Source: a bacterium
Lineage (GTDB): Bacteria; Actinomycetota; Acidimicrobiia; Acidimicrobiales; Bin134
Length of the DNA: 46,526 bases
Direction: 5' to 3'
Assembly (NCBI GenBank): GCA_026709025.1
Contig: JAPOTT010000037.1
Location: forward strand, 1-46,526
Below the pieces are notes generated by a model. That model made no database searches. It was not told where the DNA came from and saw only the letters and a program-made list of their open reading frames with translations. This document shows, piece after piece, positions 24,437-32,690 of the stretch; position 1 is the first letter of the stretch, and each line of letters opens with the position of its first letter. Both the position numbers and the translations under genes were made by a program.

Positions 24437-25660
24437 ATGACAGAGGATAAGCCCCGCAATCTCAGGTCTATGTTGGCCGAAGCTAAAGACTTATCGGAGT
24501 TGATGGTGGATGTGGCTTATGCGGCCTTGTACTTCGGCGATCCCGACATGGCCACTGAGGTGGACGAGTTGGAGTTGCAGATGACCGAGTTGGTGCAGGA
24601 TATGCGGGCGGTGTGCGTTATGGCCGTGCGTCATCCCCGTGAGGCGCACGGCATGTCTTCTGTGCTTCAGGTGATCAGCGCTATTGAGCGTATCGGCAAC
24701 GATGCGGTGGACATATCCCGCATCGTAACCCACAAGCTAGGTATCCCCGCCGAGTTGGTGGCCGATTTGTCCAACGCAGAGGAGGTGTCGCACCGCTTGG
24801 TGGTGTATGAGGGATCAGATATGGCTCGCCGCCGTTTGGGCGGGTTGGAGCTACCGGTGGTGGCGGGCATGCGGGTAATGGCAGTTCGCAGAGACCGAAA
24901 CTGGATTACCGATGTGGATGGCGATCAGATCATGATGCCCGGCGATGTTTTGTTCTTGCGGGGGTCTCCTGCGGGAATCGTGCGCTTGCATCAGCTAGCC
25001 GCAGCACCCAAATGGGAAGAGCCCCAAGTGTCAGAAGACCCATGGATTTCAGATTTAGACCGGGCTGTGGATGTGCTTGTGGAGATGAAGGACTTGTCTG
25101 AAGCATCTGTGGGTTTGGCCTACTCGGCTTTGGTGTTGAACGACCCGGGATTAGCCGCCCAGGTGCGGCTTTTAGAAAGTCGCCTAGACGAGATGAACCA
25201 TCAACTAGAGGTGTGGGTGCTGCGTGCTGCTGCCCAAAACATCGACCCATCTCCGCTGCGGGGCCTGTTACATCTAGGCCAAGCTGCTGAAGATATTGGC
25301 GATCAGGCCCGCCAAATGGTGTCTTTGGTGGAACAGGGTGAGGATTTGCACCCCATCTTGGAGATTGCTTTGGGCGACTCCGAGGAGGTGGTTGTGGATT
25401 TGCCGGTAGCTTCGGGCAGCGAGGCTGAAGGTTCATCGTTGAAGGCATTGGCCCTCAATATTGAGCCTGGCTTTACCGTACTGGCCATTCGACGTGCTGG
25501 CCGTTACACCTATCGCCCGAGAGGAAGGTTTGTGTTGCTAGCGGGAGATGAGATAATCGCCAGCGGCCCCGACGAGGGCCGTGAGGCGCTAGCAACCCGC
25601 TTAGGCTGGAAATTGGTGCGCGAAGAAGAAGGCTTAGAACATCAACTCCAGCCCCTTTAG
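24437..25660 (+). CDS. Double PhoU-like/TrkA-C regulator of cation transport
   Basis: 407 aa with an internal duplication: PhoU-like helices (about 10-105), TrkA-C/RCK-C (110-195), PhoU-like (205-300), TrkA-C (315-392). Each TrkA-C half has the pattern GLELPVVAGMRVMAVRRDRNW...MMPGDVLFLRG and NIEPGFTVLAIRRAGRYTYRP...LLAGDEIIASG. Such proteins sit next to MgtE/SLC41-type carriers and are thought to gate them from the cytoplasm, possibly by nucleotide binding. It follows the channel-like and carrier genes in one operon. Confidence 0.85.
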   Translation: MTEDKPRNLRSMLAEAKDLSELMVDVAYAALYFGDPDMATEVDELELQMTELVQDMRAVCVMAVRHPREAHGMSSVLQVISAIERIGNDAVDISRIVTHKLGIPAELVADLSNAEEVSHRLVVYEGSDMARRRLGGLELPVVAGMRVMAVRRDRNWITDVDGDQIMMPGDVLFLRGSPAGIVRLHQLAAAPKWEEPQVSEDPWISDLDRAVDVLVEMKDLSEASVGLAYSALVLNDPGLAAQVRLLESRLDEMNHQLEVWVLRAAAQNIDPSPLRGLLHLGQAAEDIGDQARQMVSLVEQGEDLHPILEIALGDSEEVVVDLPVASGSEAEGSSLKALALNIEPGFTVLAIRRAGRYTYRPRGRFVLLAGDEIIASGPDEGREALATRLGWKLVREEEGLEHQLQPL

Positions 25661-25669
25661 GACAACGTT

Positions 25670-25831
25670 CTGCAGCTGTTTGAGCTTGAGCGTATCGAAG
25701 CCTTGGAATTGCTGGGGATGGTGATAGCTCATCTCAATGATGCCGAGGCGGTTGGCGAGTTATCACCGAGGGTGCCGTTATTGATGTCGATTCGAGACAA
25801 ACTAGCTAAAGAATTAAGGGGGCAGCCATGA
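25670..25831 (+). CDS. Small protein or gene remnant upstream of the HTH gene
   Basis: A 53-codon frame (LQLFELERIEALELLGMVIAHL and NDAEAVGELSPRVPLLMSIRDKLAKELRGQP) ends by ATGA overlap on the HTH gene. The composition looks like a real amphipathic protein. A CTG at 25670 lies 7 nt after AGGA; the first ATG is at 25721. It follows the TAG of the regulator gene in the same frame, so it could be an independent cistron or a fragment of a longer ancestor. Confidence 0.45.
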   Translation: MQLFELERIEALELLGMVIAHLNDAEAVGELSPRVPLLMSIRDKLAKELRGQP

Positions 25832-26082
25832 GCTATAGCGAGGCCGAGGTGTTAGCTGTAGTTGGCCGAATGGATAAATATCGATCTGGCCAAGATGGTG
25901 AGGTTGGTGCTGCGTTGGTTGTGGTGGGCCTCAGTTCTGAGAGGGTTGATAAGGAGGTAGCATTGCGAGACGACATGATTCGTGTAGCACATCGCGCAGG
26001 TGCTTCGCTCCATCAAATTGCCGAGGTGGCGGGTCTCAACCGCATAACCGTCAGCAACATCGTGGAACCTCCCAAGCAGTAG
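25828..26082 (+). CDS. Small helix-turn-helix protein
   Basis: 84 aa. The C-terminal part DDMIRVAHRAGASLHQIAEVAGLNRITVSNIVE is a clear HTH. The N-terminal half is acidic. It is coupled by ATGA to the small frame upstream. The pair could be an antitoxin-type regulator and partner or a small accessory regulator; no target is visible. Confidence 0.6.
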   Translation: MSYSEAEVLAVVGRMDKYRSGQDGEVGAALVVVGLSSERVDKEVALRDDMIRVAHRAGASLHQIAEVAGLNRITVSNIVEPPKQ

Positions 26083-26108
26083 GCATCGCAAAGTCTTACC
26101 GGGGTGTC

Positions 26109-26826
26109 TTACTGGGGGTGAAGGAGGGTGCCGGTACACCAAAGATCACCGAACTTGCCTTGTCCTAAGTAGTAGCTGGTTCGTCTAGCCACCCTTCTAT
26201 CTACTCTTCTATTGTCTTCGCAGTTGCTGGCGTGTATGCCGCATGAGGTGCAGCGTTTGTCTCGTTTGTAGAGGGCGAGTTTTTGGGCTTTGGTATGTTT
26301 ACGGCGGGTGCGACCTAAGTAGAGGGGTTGGGCCTCGCTGTTGAAGATCATCGGTATGATTTCGGCTTCGCAGGCTAGGCGGCGGATTTCGTCTATTCCG
26401 ATTGGTGTGCCGTCTATAAGCCCAGCGGCTGTTAGTTGGCCGGTGATGGCATCGTAATCTGCGGTGAGGATGATGGTGGTGGCCTGTGGGGTTGGTTCTG
26501 GTGCTGGTGCGCAGCCGGTGTTTGTACAGCCTGTGTTGGTGTCACCTGTGTTGTATTCACCGTTAAAGATTGTCGCGTAACGCCGGGCGCGTTGTTGTTC
26601 TGTGGGGTTCAGCCCTGCATCGGCTAAGCGTTTGACCTCATACTTTGCCAAAGTAGCTTTGAACACGTCTGGGCCTTGTTGCAGGCGCTTGACGGCGAGC
26701 CTTATACGCGGGCAAATCAAACTGCTTACACACACTCATCACAGCATCTTCACCCTCCAAGTCACCCAACCGCACCAACTGAGCCGTTGCCAACCTAAAC
26801 AAGGTAGTGGTAGCACCGGTAACCAC
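26109..26826 (-). pseudogene. Truncated DUF222-HNH (13E12-type) gene
   Basis: A decayed copy of the gene at 27704-29269. The N-terminal piece (LVRLGDLEGEDAVMSVCKQF, about 26690-26800) and the main piece (about 26110-26710) are in different frames. The middle of DUF222 is deleted from FNGEYNTGDTN onward, and the HNH motif is lost: the intact copy has SNCDVHHITPWEQGG where this one continues SNCEDNRRVDRRVARR. No functional nuclease can be made. Confidence 0.8.
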
Positions 26827-26917
26827 AATGCTTCATACGGCTCCAACTTGTGTACCGGTTGACCCTATCTACATAATGATATAGTTCTAGGTATGCAGAC
26901 GACTATCGGAGTTTAAA

Positions 26918-27166
26918 ATGCGTAGTGATCTAGTTCAGGTTCAGGTCAACCGAGAGGTCTACGAGGCCGATCATCGGGTTTACTTATAGCGTAAGGAATG
27001 TGGCAGAATCGCCCTGATGCATGATGGTGCGCTGAATGGGGTTTTTGATGATCTTGAGACGGCTAACATAGCCGGATATGACCAATTTGGTGAAGGCAAG
27101 TTTTCCTTGATCGAGATTGGCTTTGACTTTGCTGACTTCGGGGCTATGAACCCGTACGTCGGATAA
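26918..27166 (+). pseudogene. Small gene with in-frame stop, partner of the retropepsin gene
   Basis: The frame from ATG 26918 reads MRSDLVQVQVNREVYEADHR then VYL, a TAG at 26987-26989, and continues in the same frame with GRIALMHDGALNGVFDDLET to TAA 27164. The region after the stop is still well-formed protein, so one point mutation (for example GAG to TAG) probably broke it. It ends 4 bp before the retropepsin-like gene, so the two were a bicistron. A restart at ATG 27015 could give about 50 residues. Function is unknown. Confidence 0.55.
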
Positions 27167-27170
27167 CGCA

Positions 27171-27446
27171 GTGCCTATCCCAAAATGGGATAATAGAGTA
27201 TTTCTATCAGTTTGGGTTGCAAAGCCTAGACCTGTGTTCAGTACTCCAGAACAGTATCAGGCTCTTCTAGATACTGGGGCAACGCATTCCATGATCACAT
27301 CGGATGTTGTCAATCAACTCTCGTTGCCAGCCATAGATAGAATTGTATATTCGAGTGCTAGCGAAAATGAAAAAGAAACGACCCGCCACTTAATCAGGCT
27401 GAATCTTGATCAAGCATCAGCTGGTAAAGATGAATTCGTTATGTAA
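27171..27446 (+). CDS. Retropepsin-like aspartic protease, possibly truncated
   Basis: 91 aa from GTG 27171. The core YQALLDTGATHSMITSDVV (D34-T-G-A) is the retroviral-type protease active site, present once, so a dimer would be needed. It stops at TAA 27444 before the second conserved strand set expected for a complete domain, so it may be truncated. Bacterial single-domain members occur as small genes of unknown target. A broken second copy is at 29571-29717. Confidence 0.6.
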   Translation: MPIPKWDNRVFLSVWVAKPRPVFSTPEQYQALLDTGATHSMITSDVVNQLSLPAIDRIVYSSASENEKETTRHLIRLNLDQASAGKDEFVM

Positions 27447-27589
27447 ACTGTTCCTCAAGCGTCTGCTCAGCACTTAGGATATTACTGGTTTTCGTATCAC
27501 AGTCAAACTGCTAAAGTAATTCTATCTGAATTGAGGATATACACCCTTTGCTCCCTTGAGATTATCTCTGCTCAGGTTTGAGTAATTAC

Positions 27590-27703
27590 GGAACAGAACT
27601 TTCAAATATCGATGAATAGAAAGTTTGAGGCAGAGCTAAGAAGTTAGCGGGAATGGGTTTTATAATATAGCGATGCAGCGTAGTTGAGTGCTTTGTCTAG
27701 GGG
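27590..27703. repeat. 114-bp imperfect direct repeat, copy A
   Basis: Matches 29688-29801 with about 13 mismatches by eye. It contains a decayed copy of the last codons of the 158-aa gene at the end of the defence operon (read on the minus strand: LDKALNYAASLYYKTHS). It abuts the stop of the HNH gene at 27704. Confidence 0.8.
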
Positions 27704-29269
27704 CTAGGGGCTGTTATTTTGTGAGGTAGGGGGGTGTGTATGTTTGTGGGTTTGGCGGTGGCAGGTGGGGCAGAGAAGGGTGAGGTTATCGATGTTGGTT
27801 GTGCCGCCTTGTTCCCATGGGGTGATGTGATGTACGTCGCAGTTGCTGGCGCGTATGCCGCATGATGTGCAGTGTTTGTCTCGTTTGTAGAGGGCGAGTT
27901 TTTGGGCTTTGGTGTGTTTGCGGCGTGTGCGACCCAAGTAGAGGGGTTGGGCCTCGCTGTTGAAGATCATCGGTATTATCTCCGCTTCGCAGGCTAGGCG
28001 GCGGATTTCGTCTATCCCGATGGGTGTGCCGTCTATAAGCCCTGCGGCTGTTAGTTGGCCGGTGATGGCATCGTAATCAGCTGTGAGGATGATGGTGGTG
28101 GCCTGCGGGGTTGGTTCTGGTGCTGGTGCGCAGCCGGTGTCTGTACAGCCTGTGTTAGTGCCAGCGTCTGTGTCCCCGGTATTTGTGGTTGTGTCTGTAC
28201 AGTCCTCGTAGCAACCAGCGCCTGCATGGCTGTCGTCTGCGGGGATTTGGTTGGAGCGGTCACTGTCTGATGCTCTGTTGGTTTTGTCAGAGGTGTTTTG
28301 GTGTTTTGGGTGGTGTCCTGTGGCTTGTTGCGATCTGTGAGCATGGCTGGTTCTTGTGTTGTTGGTGTCACCTGTGTTGTGTTCACCGGTTCTGTTAGCC
28401 CTGTTAACCTCGGCGGCTGGCTTGGCCCGCCTCATACTTGTGTCGCGTCTACCGGTTCTGGTTGCCCTGCCAATCCCAGAACCGTATTCCGCTGGTGTGG
28501 TTCTCGCTGGTGTGGTGTGGGTTGTGATGAGTTGCACTAAAGCATCGGCGTTGCGTTGTTCAAAAGAACGTTCTACACCAGTTTGAAAATCGCGTTTGAG
28601 CATCCGCGTGGTTAACGCGTCCATAGCGGTTTTCACCCGCTCACCAGCAACATGGTCTAACTCAGCGTGCAAGATAACCATGTCGTTATCGCCGTTGAAT
28701 ATTTTTGCGGTACGCCGGGCGCGTTGTTGTTCAGTAGGGTTCAACCCTGCATCTGCTAAGCGTTTCACCTCATACTTAGCCAAAGTAGCTTTGAACACAT
28801 CAGGGTCTTGCTGCACACCAATAGCCAGCAAATCTAACTGCTCATCAGTGTTCATAGGAGCCCGACCATGCGACGCAGCCATCAACTCGGCATGATCCAT
28901 GGTGATCCAACCATCCTTAGCGGCCCGCATCACATCAGGCAGCACCCTAAGCCCTTTAGCAGTACGCGCTTGACGACGAGCCTTATACGCAGGCAAATCA
29001 AACTGCTTACACACAGAAATCACAGCGTCTTCACCCTCCAACTCACCCAACCGCACCAACACAGCACTCAAATAACTCTCAACCTGCTGGCGAAAAGCAT
29101 TAGCCCGCACAGCCAACATCACAAGATCACCAGCACCACAACCATCAAAATCCACAAAATCAAAACCTACAGCACTGCTTTGAGAGCCGCTAGACGTTGT
29201 GCCGTGCTCAGTCACGCTAGCTATATTTTTTGGTTGATTTTCAGTATTTAATCTACCTCTGAAATCCAT
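27704..29269 (-). CDS. DUF222 and HNH endonuclease domain protein (13E12-type)
   Basis: 521 aa from ATG 29269 (MDFRGRLN); the frame is open to 29356. The DUF222 domain is in the N-terminal half (SVCKQFDLPAYKARRQAR...EVKRLADAGLNPTEQQRARR...HAELDHVAGERVKTAMDAL). A Thr/Asn/His-rich linker carries several TNTGxT repeats. The C-terminal HNH motif is complete: CTSCGIRASNCDVHHI, then NIDNLTLLCPTCH. These genes are common multicopy, often mobile-looking elements in actinobacteria; the natural substrate is unknown. It is flanked by direct repeats and a broken sister copy. Confidence 0.85.
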   Translation of the reverse strand: MDFRGRLNTENQPKNIASVTEHGTTSSGSQSSAVGFDFVDFDGCGAGDLVMLAVRANAFRQQVESYLSAVLVRLGELEGEDAVISVCKQFDLPAYKARRQARTAKGLRVLPDVMRAAKDGWITMDHAELMAASHGRAPMNTDEQLDLLAIGVQQDPDVFKATLAKYEVKRLADAGLNPTEQQRARRTAKIFNGDNDMVILHAELDHVAGERVKTAMDALTTRMLKRDFQTGVERSFEQRNADALVQLITTHTTPARTTPAEYGSGIGRATRTGRRDTSMRRAKPAAEVNRANRTGEHNTGDTNNTRTSHAHRSQQATGHHPKHQNTSDKTNRASDSDRSNQIPADDSHAGAGCYEDCTDTTTNTGDTDAGTNTGCTDTGCAPAPEPTPQATTIILTADYDAITGQLTAAGLIDGTPIGIDEIRRLACEAEIIPMIFNSEAQPLYLGRTRRKHTKAQKLALYKRDKHCTSCGIRASNCDVHHITPWEQGGTTNIDNLTLLCPTCHRQTHKHTHPPTSQNNSP

Positions 29270-29356
29270 GCCTGTAAGTATACAACCACCCTGTGACACA
29301 TTCACCCAAACCCACCCACATTTCCAAGATTTTTGAAATATATTGGTAATCCACAA

Positions 29357-29570
29357 TGCCGTAACATAGTCAATATCAGGGTCGAGCCGAAGACAGCGTT
29401 TTAGCTCAAGAAACAGTAACTGGTGCAGAGGTTACTCTCGTTACAGATGCTCTGCAGCGTAAGTTCGTCTACATCTGACCAATATTTGATATCGTAATTT
29501 TCTAAAAAAATACAAAAAGTCTCTTGATGAGGTTAGTGTGTTGTGGGTATGTTGGTGGGTGATAATATCA
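29357..29570. other. Degraded spacer in the second unit
   Basis: No intact gene. A short plus-strand frame at about 29373-29478 (ETVTGAEVTLVTDALQRKFV) looks like a protein fragment without start, origin unknown. The rest is AT-rich and featureless. It occupies the place where the first unit has the small partner gene. Confidence 0.4.
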
Positions 29571-29717
29571 GCTTGGGTTGCAAAACCTAGACCTTTGTTG
29601 AGCATTCCAGAACAGTATCGGGCGCTTTTAGATACCGGGACAATCCATTTCATTGAGATTATCACCGTGGAAGGTTTCAAGAATCAAGGAACAGGATTTT
29701 CAAATATAAGTGAATAG
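29571..29717 (+). pseudogene. Retropepsin-like gene fragment, second copy
   Basis: Reads AWVAKPRPLLSIPEQYRALL then DTGTIHFIE, matching residues 15-42 of the copy at 27171. It has no start, DTGA has become DTGT, and about 250 bp after the active site are deleted relative to the first copy before both rejoin at TTGAGATTATC. Confidence 0.75.
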
Positions 29718-29801
29718 AAAGTTTGACGTAGAGCTAAGAAGTTAGTGGAAATGGGTTTTATTATATAGAAAGGCAGCGTAGTTGAGTGCTTTGTCTAGGG
29801 G
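29688..29801. repeat. 114-bp imperfect direct repeat, copy B
   Basis: Partner of 27590-27703. Its right half (29742-29801) is the true 3' end of the 158-aa defence-operon gene. Confidence 0.8.
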
Positions 29802-30218
29802 TGTAAGCCGAAGATCCTTGCTGTTAAGTTGCTCAAGTACCAGCGTGCAACCAGCTCCAGCTAAGCAGTTACCAACTTCGATGAGCTGAGCGGGGTTATC
29901 TATATCTTCATGGTCATGGCCGAGGTCGTGAAATGCAGCAACAGCGATAAGATCGCACAATGTGTCGGGCATCTCGACATCTTTAGTACTTATAAATTTG
30001 TCACCCCACTTGTCAGATGGGCTTGCAAGAGGATCAAGATTTTCGGCTAGTGCTGTGGTTAGACTAAATGCCCAGAAGTTCAATTGCCGGCGAAAGGGTG
30101 CTCGTTCTACGCCAGCCGATTGATGCATAAAAACAAAGCGTTGAATATCCTCCTTATGTTTTTTAGGCCATTTCAAGGGAAGGGAATTTTGGGTAAGGAG
30201 TTGGGAAAAATAGGCCAT
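29742..30218 (-). CDS. Unknown protein, last gene of the phosphorothioate operon
   Basis: 158 aa from ATG 30218, which has AAAGGT 8 nt upstream and lies 13 bp after the DndD-like stop. The frame is open to 30386, but that stretch is coding sequence of the upstream gene in another frame. Visible blocks are FRRQLNFWAFSLTTALAENLDPLASPSDKWGDKF with short gaps, a His/Asp-rich AAFHDLGHDHEDIDNPAQ, and a helical end. HDLGHDHED is reminiscent of metal-binding clusters but is not a clear HD domain. It is co-transcribed with the SMC-like gene. Function is unknown. Confidence 0.7.
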   Translation of the reverse strand: MAYFSQLLTQNSLPLKWPKKHKEDIQRFVFMHQSAGVERAPFRRQLNFWAFSLTTALAENLDPLASPSDKWGDKFISTKDVEMPDTLCDLIAVAAFHDLGHDHEDIDNPAQLIEVGNCLAGAGCTLVLEQLNSKDLRLTPLDKALNYAAFLYNKTHFH

Positions 30219-30231
30219 AGTTACGTACCTT

Positions 30232-32472
30232 TCAGTTGGGTCTCTCAGTCCATCCAGGCGCTCCAGCCTGACCAGAGCGTTCACAAATCTTGCAATACTG
30301 ACGTGGTCCGCAGGTGCAAAGCAGGGTAACTTGACGTTGCTCTGTCCAATGCAGTACATCACCGCTACCGCCTGCGTCGATGGCATCCCACTGACCGGTT
30401 AGTGTGTACGTAGCACCGCCGTATTTAGAGACGATCTCAACTTCAGACGTGGCTTCAAGATCAGCGTTGGTGAGTAGTAGAATTGGCTGGTTTGAGTGCT
30501 CACTGGTGACCCGCAGTGTATTACGCCGCACAGCTCCAGACATGAAGTTTAATAAGGAATCTGCGATTAGAGGTGCCCTAGTTTGGGATTCATCACAGAG
30601 TGCTAGTATGAAGGCAAGTGCCATTACCCGTCGGGAAGCTCCGTTGATCTCAACAGGTGGCATTGAGCGGTTGCGACTGTTCAGGGCAAACACTTCAAAC
30701 TTGTCTGGGCTTCCTTCAATAGTACGGACACCAACGTGAGCGATCATTCGGAGAGTGGCTTTGTTCGGGTGTACCTCGGCGAAGTCGTTGTCGGAGACGT
30801 TAGCTGCCATTTGGTGGAATAGCCTATTTACCCTGTCGCACAGTTCACTCACCTGCTGTTTTTCGATAGCAGAGTAGGCTTTGTCGAGAATCGTCACAAC
30901 GCATTGGGCGACCGTTTCAGAAGCTCTGTAGTCATCAGCTTCTCGTTTGTTTCGTTGCCTTTGGTGAATTGTTTTATCCAATGAGGCGATTAAATTCTCT
31001 AATTCAGGGACCTTTTGTTGGTCGAACTGAACCCTTCTACGACAGAGCTGAAGCTGATGTTCTACACTCTGCTTTTCATCTCGAAGCATCTGTATTTTGT
31101 CTTCTTCGATTTCGTCTAGTTTGGTAGTTAAGTCTTTATGTTCAGCCTTCAAGCCAGCTATCTCATTTTCAAGCTCAGAAAGGTTAGCTGTATTTTTTTC
31201 TCGGTTATTATTCCATGTGGAAGTTTCTGCTGATAGTGCTAGCGATTTGGTGGCATCGTGGAGGTGGTGCAAGAAATCAGCTCTGTCAGCATTGTTCGAT
31301 GCTTCCTCAATAAGCTGCTGTACATTCCGACCGTACTTGTTATCCGTAAGGAGGATTTGCCCGCACACGCATGTGCCAGACTTCATGAGACCTTGAACGA
31401 AGGGAAGGTGAGCTAAAGGTATCTCTCCATTGTCGTGCAGAGGCTTAAGAAACTCATAAGTTGGAACTATTGCAGAAGACGCGAGGGGTGCAAGTAGATC
31501 GATAGACTCTAGGTCATCGACAAGACGAGCCAAGCAGTCGTTGCGTGCTTTGATAGCTTTGTCGCATCGCGTACGATTCGCTGAGAGACGTTGATCGAGA
31601 CCATCGTAAGAGCCAGATTTACGAATTTCTTGTTCAAGTTCATTGTTTAAATAATCACATTTATCACTAAGTTCTGTTTCTCTCTGTTTCTCATCATTTA
31701 TCTTGTTGCTAAGTTCTTTGTGCTCTGAACGAGCTTGTTCTAACTCTATCTGCATTTGATCTAGATCATGATCACCAATTGCTTTTGTTGCCTGTTTACT
31801 GAAGTTATGGGCGATATTTTCGACTCTTTTTCTAGCTTCTTTAAACACATCAATACCAAGTAAGCTAGTAATTGCTTTAGTTGTTTTATCTTGTACTTCT
31901 TGTCGGCTTATGATCTTATTCTCACTGCCTCCTACGAAATCAGTAGCTTCGTCAGTATCCATGACGAAGAAGTCCCGCAAGCCCCAAGGCAGGAGTTCTT
32001 CTATGACAGTATCTACACCTTTTTCATGCGACTCCCACATACCATCAATCCCTCTGATCATTAGTATGGAATGATCGTTGATACGCCGGAAATCTGGCTC
32101 ATGATCTTTACTTGTGTTAGCCTTAATAGTCTTGACTGTTCGATCCAGTCTGTAGAGTGCCTTATCATTTTTGGTTGTAGTGTGATGGCGACTTGAGCCA
32201 TCCGCTAGAAATTCAATTGCTACTCTGGTTTCTATTCCTGTTTCGTTGGGTTGCCACCATGCTGGATGTAAGCTAAAGCGTGATGTCTGTTCACCTGGTA
32301 ATCCTTTTTCTCCATACATACCCCAGCGCAAGGCACGTAGAAGGGTCGTTTTACCTGAACCGTTTTCTGCTCGGATGACGGTCAGTGGACGCTCAGGATC
32401 GGTAGATGGTTTGATTTCAATTTTGTCGAAGCAGACGAAGTTTTCGATTTCAATTCTTTTTAATATTAGCAC
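30232..32472 (-). CDS. DndD-like SMC/Rad50-type ATPase
   Basis: 746 aa from GTG 32472. N-terminal ILKRIEIENFVCFDKIEI and Walker A AENGSGKTT (35-43), then long coiled coils (about 210-310 and 400-520) around a short Cys hook SGTCVCGQ. The C-terminal ATPase half has NGASRRVMALAFILAL, a poor match to the ABC signature, and APLIADSLLNF in place of the usual Walker B acidic pair. The extreme C-terminus has a Cys cluster C719-x-C721-x5-C727-x2-C730, possibly a zinc site. DndD nicks or opens DNA during double-strand phosphorothioation. Here, with Ssp proteins, it may belong to the restriction arm. Confidence 0.75.
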   Translation of the reverse strand: MLILKRIEIENFVCFDKIEIKPSTDPERPLTVIRAENGSGKTTLLRALRWGMYGEKGLPGEQTSRFSLHPAWWQPNETGIETRVAIEFLADGSSRHHTTTKNDKALYRLDRTVKTIKANTSKDHEPDFRRINDHSILMIRGIDGMWESHEKGVDTVIEELLPWGLRDFFVMDTDEATDFVGGSENKIISRQEVQDKTTKAITSLLGIDVFKEARKRVENIAHNFSKQATKAIGDHDLDQMQIELEQARSEHKELSNKINDEKQRETELSDKCDYLNNELEQEIRKSGSYDGLDQRLSANRTRCDKAIKARNDCLARLVDDLESIDLLAPLASSAIVPTYEFLKPLHDNGEIPLAHLPFVQGLMKSGTCVCGQILLTDNKYGRNVQQLIEEASNNADRADFLHHLHDATKSLALSAETSTWNNNREKNTANLSELENEIAGLKAEHKDLTTKLDEIEEDKIQMLRDEKQSVEHQLQLCRRRVQFDQQKVPELENLIASLDKTIHQRQRNKREADDYRASETVAQCVVTILDKAYSAIEKQQVSELCDRVNRLFHQMAANVSDNDFAEVHPNKATLRMIAHVGVRTIEGSPDKFEVFALNSRNRSMPPVEINGASRRVMALAFILALCDESQTRAPLIADSLLNFMSGAVRRNTLRVTSEHSNQPILLLTNADLEATSEVEIVSKYGGATYTLTGQWDAIDAGGSGDVLHWTEQRQVTLLCTCGPRQYCKICERSGQAGAPGWTERPN

Positions 32473-32480
32473 AGATACTC

Positions 32481-32690
32481 CTAGTATTTCTTGAGGCTTG
32501 TAGCAGTAGTTGTGATCATATTTTCGATTTCCTTGTTTACTGGAAACTGTTTGATGCGATGCCGATCTTCCGCGTCTACGATTTCCATTACTAATTCGAT
32601 TAATCGCTCAGCAGGTATGTCTAAATCACAGCCGGTACGGTTAGCTTCGTTTGTGATCTCGGTAAGAATCCTATCGTAGTTGCTTACCAT
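32481..32690 (-). CDS. Small acidic protein between helicase and SMC-like genes
   Basis: 69 aa (MVSNYDRILTEITNEANRTG, ...DIPAERLIELVMEIVDAEDRHR). All-helical and not recognised. Its start overlaps the helicase stop by 7 nt and it ends 8 nt before the SMC-like gene, so it is firmly in the operon. Size and position suit a subunit or adaptor of the neighbouring ATPases. Confidence 0.7.
   Translation of the reverse strand: MVSNYDRILTEITNEANRTGCDLDIPAERLIELVMEIVDAEDRHRIKQFPVNKEIENMITTTATSLKKY

Noticed and set aside
24930-25448. 172-aa Pro-rich minus-strand frame
   Set aside because: Antisense of the PhoU/TrkA-C gene; Pro/Ser-rich composition typical of shadows.
28051-28386. 111-aa Thr-rich minus-strand frame in the HNH gene
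   Set aside because: Alternative frame of the low-complexity linker of the HNH protein.
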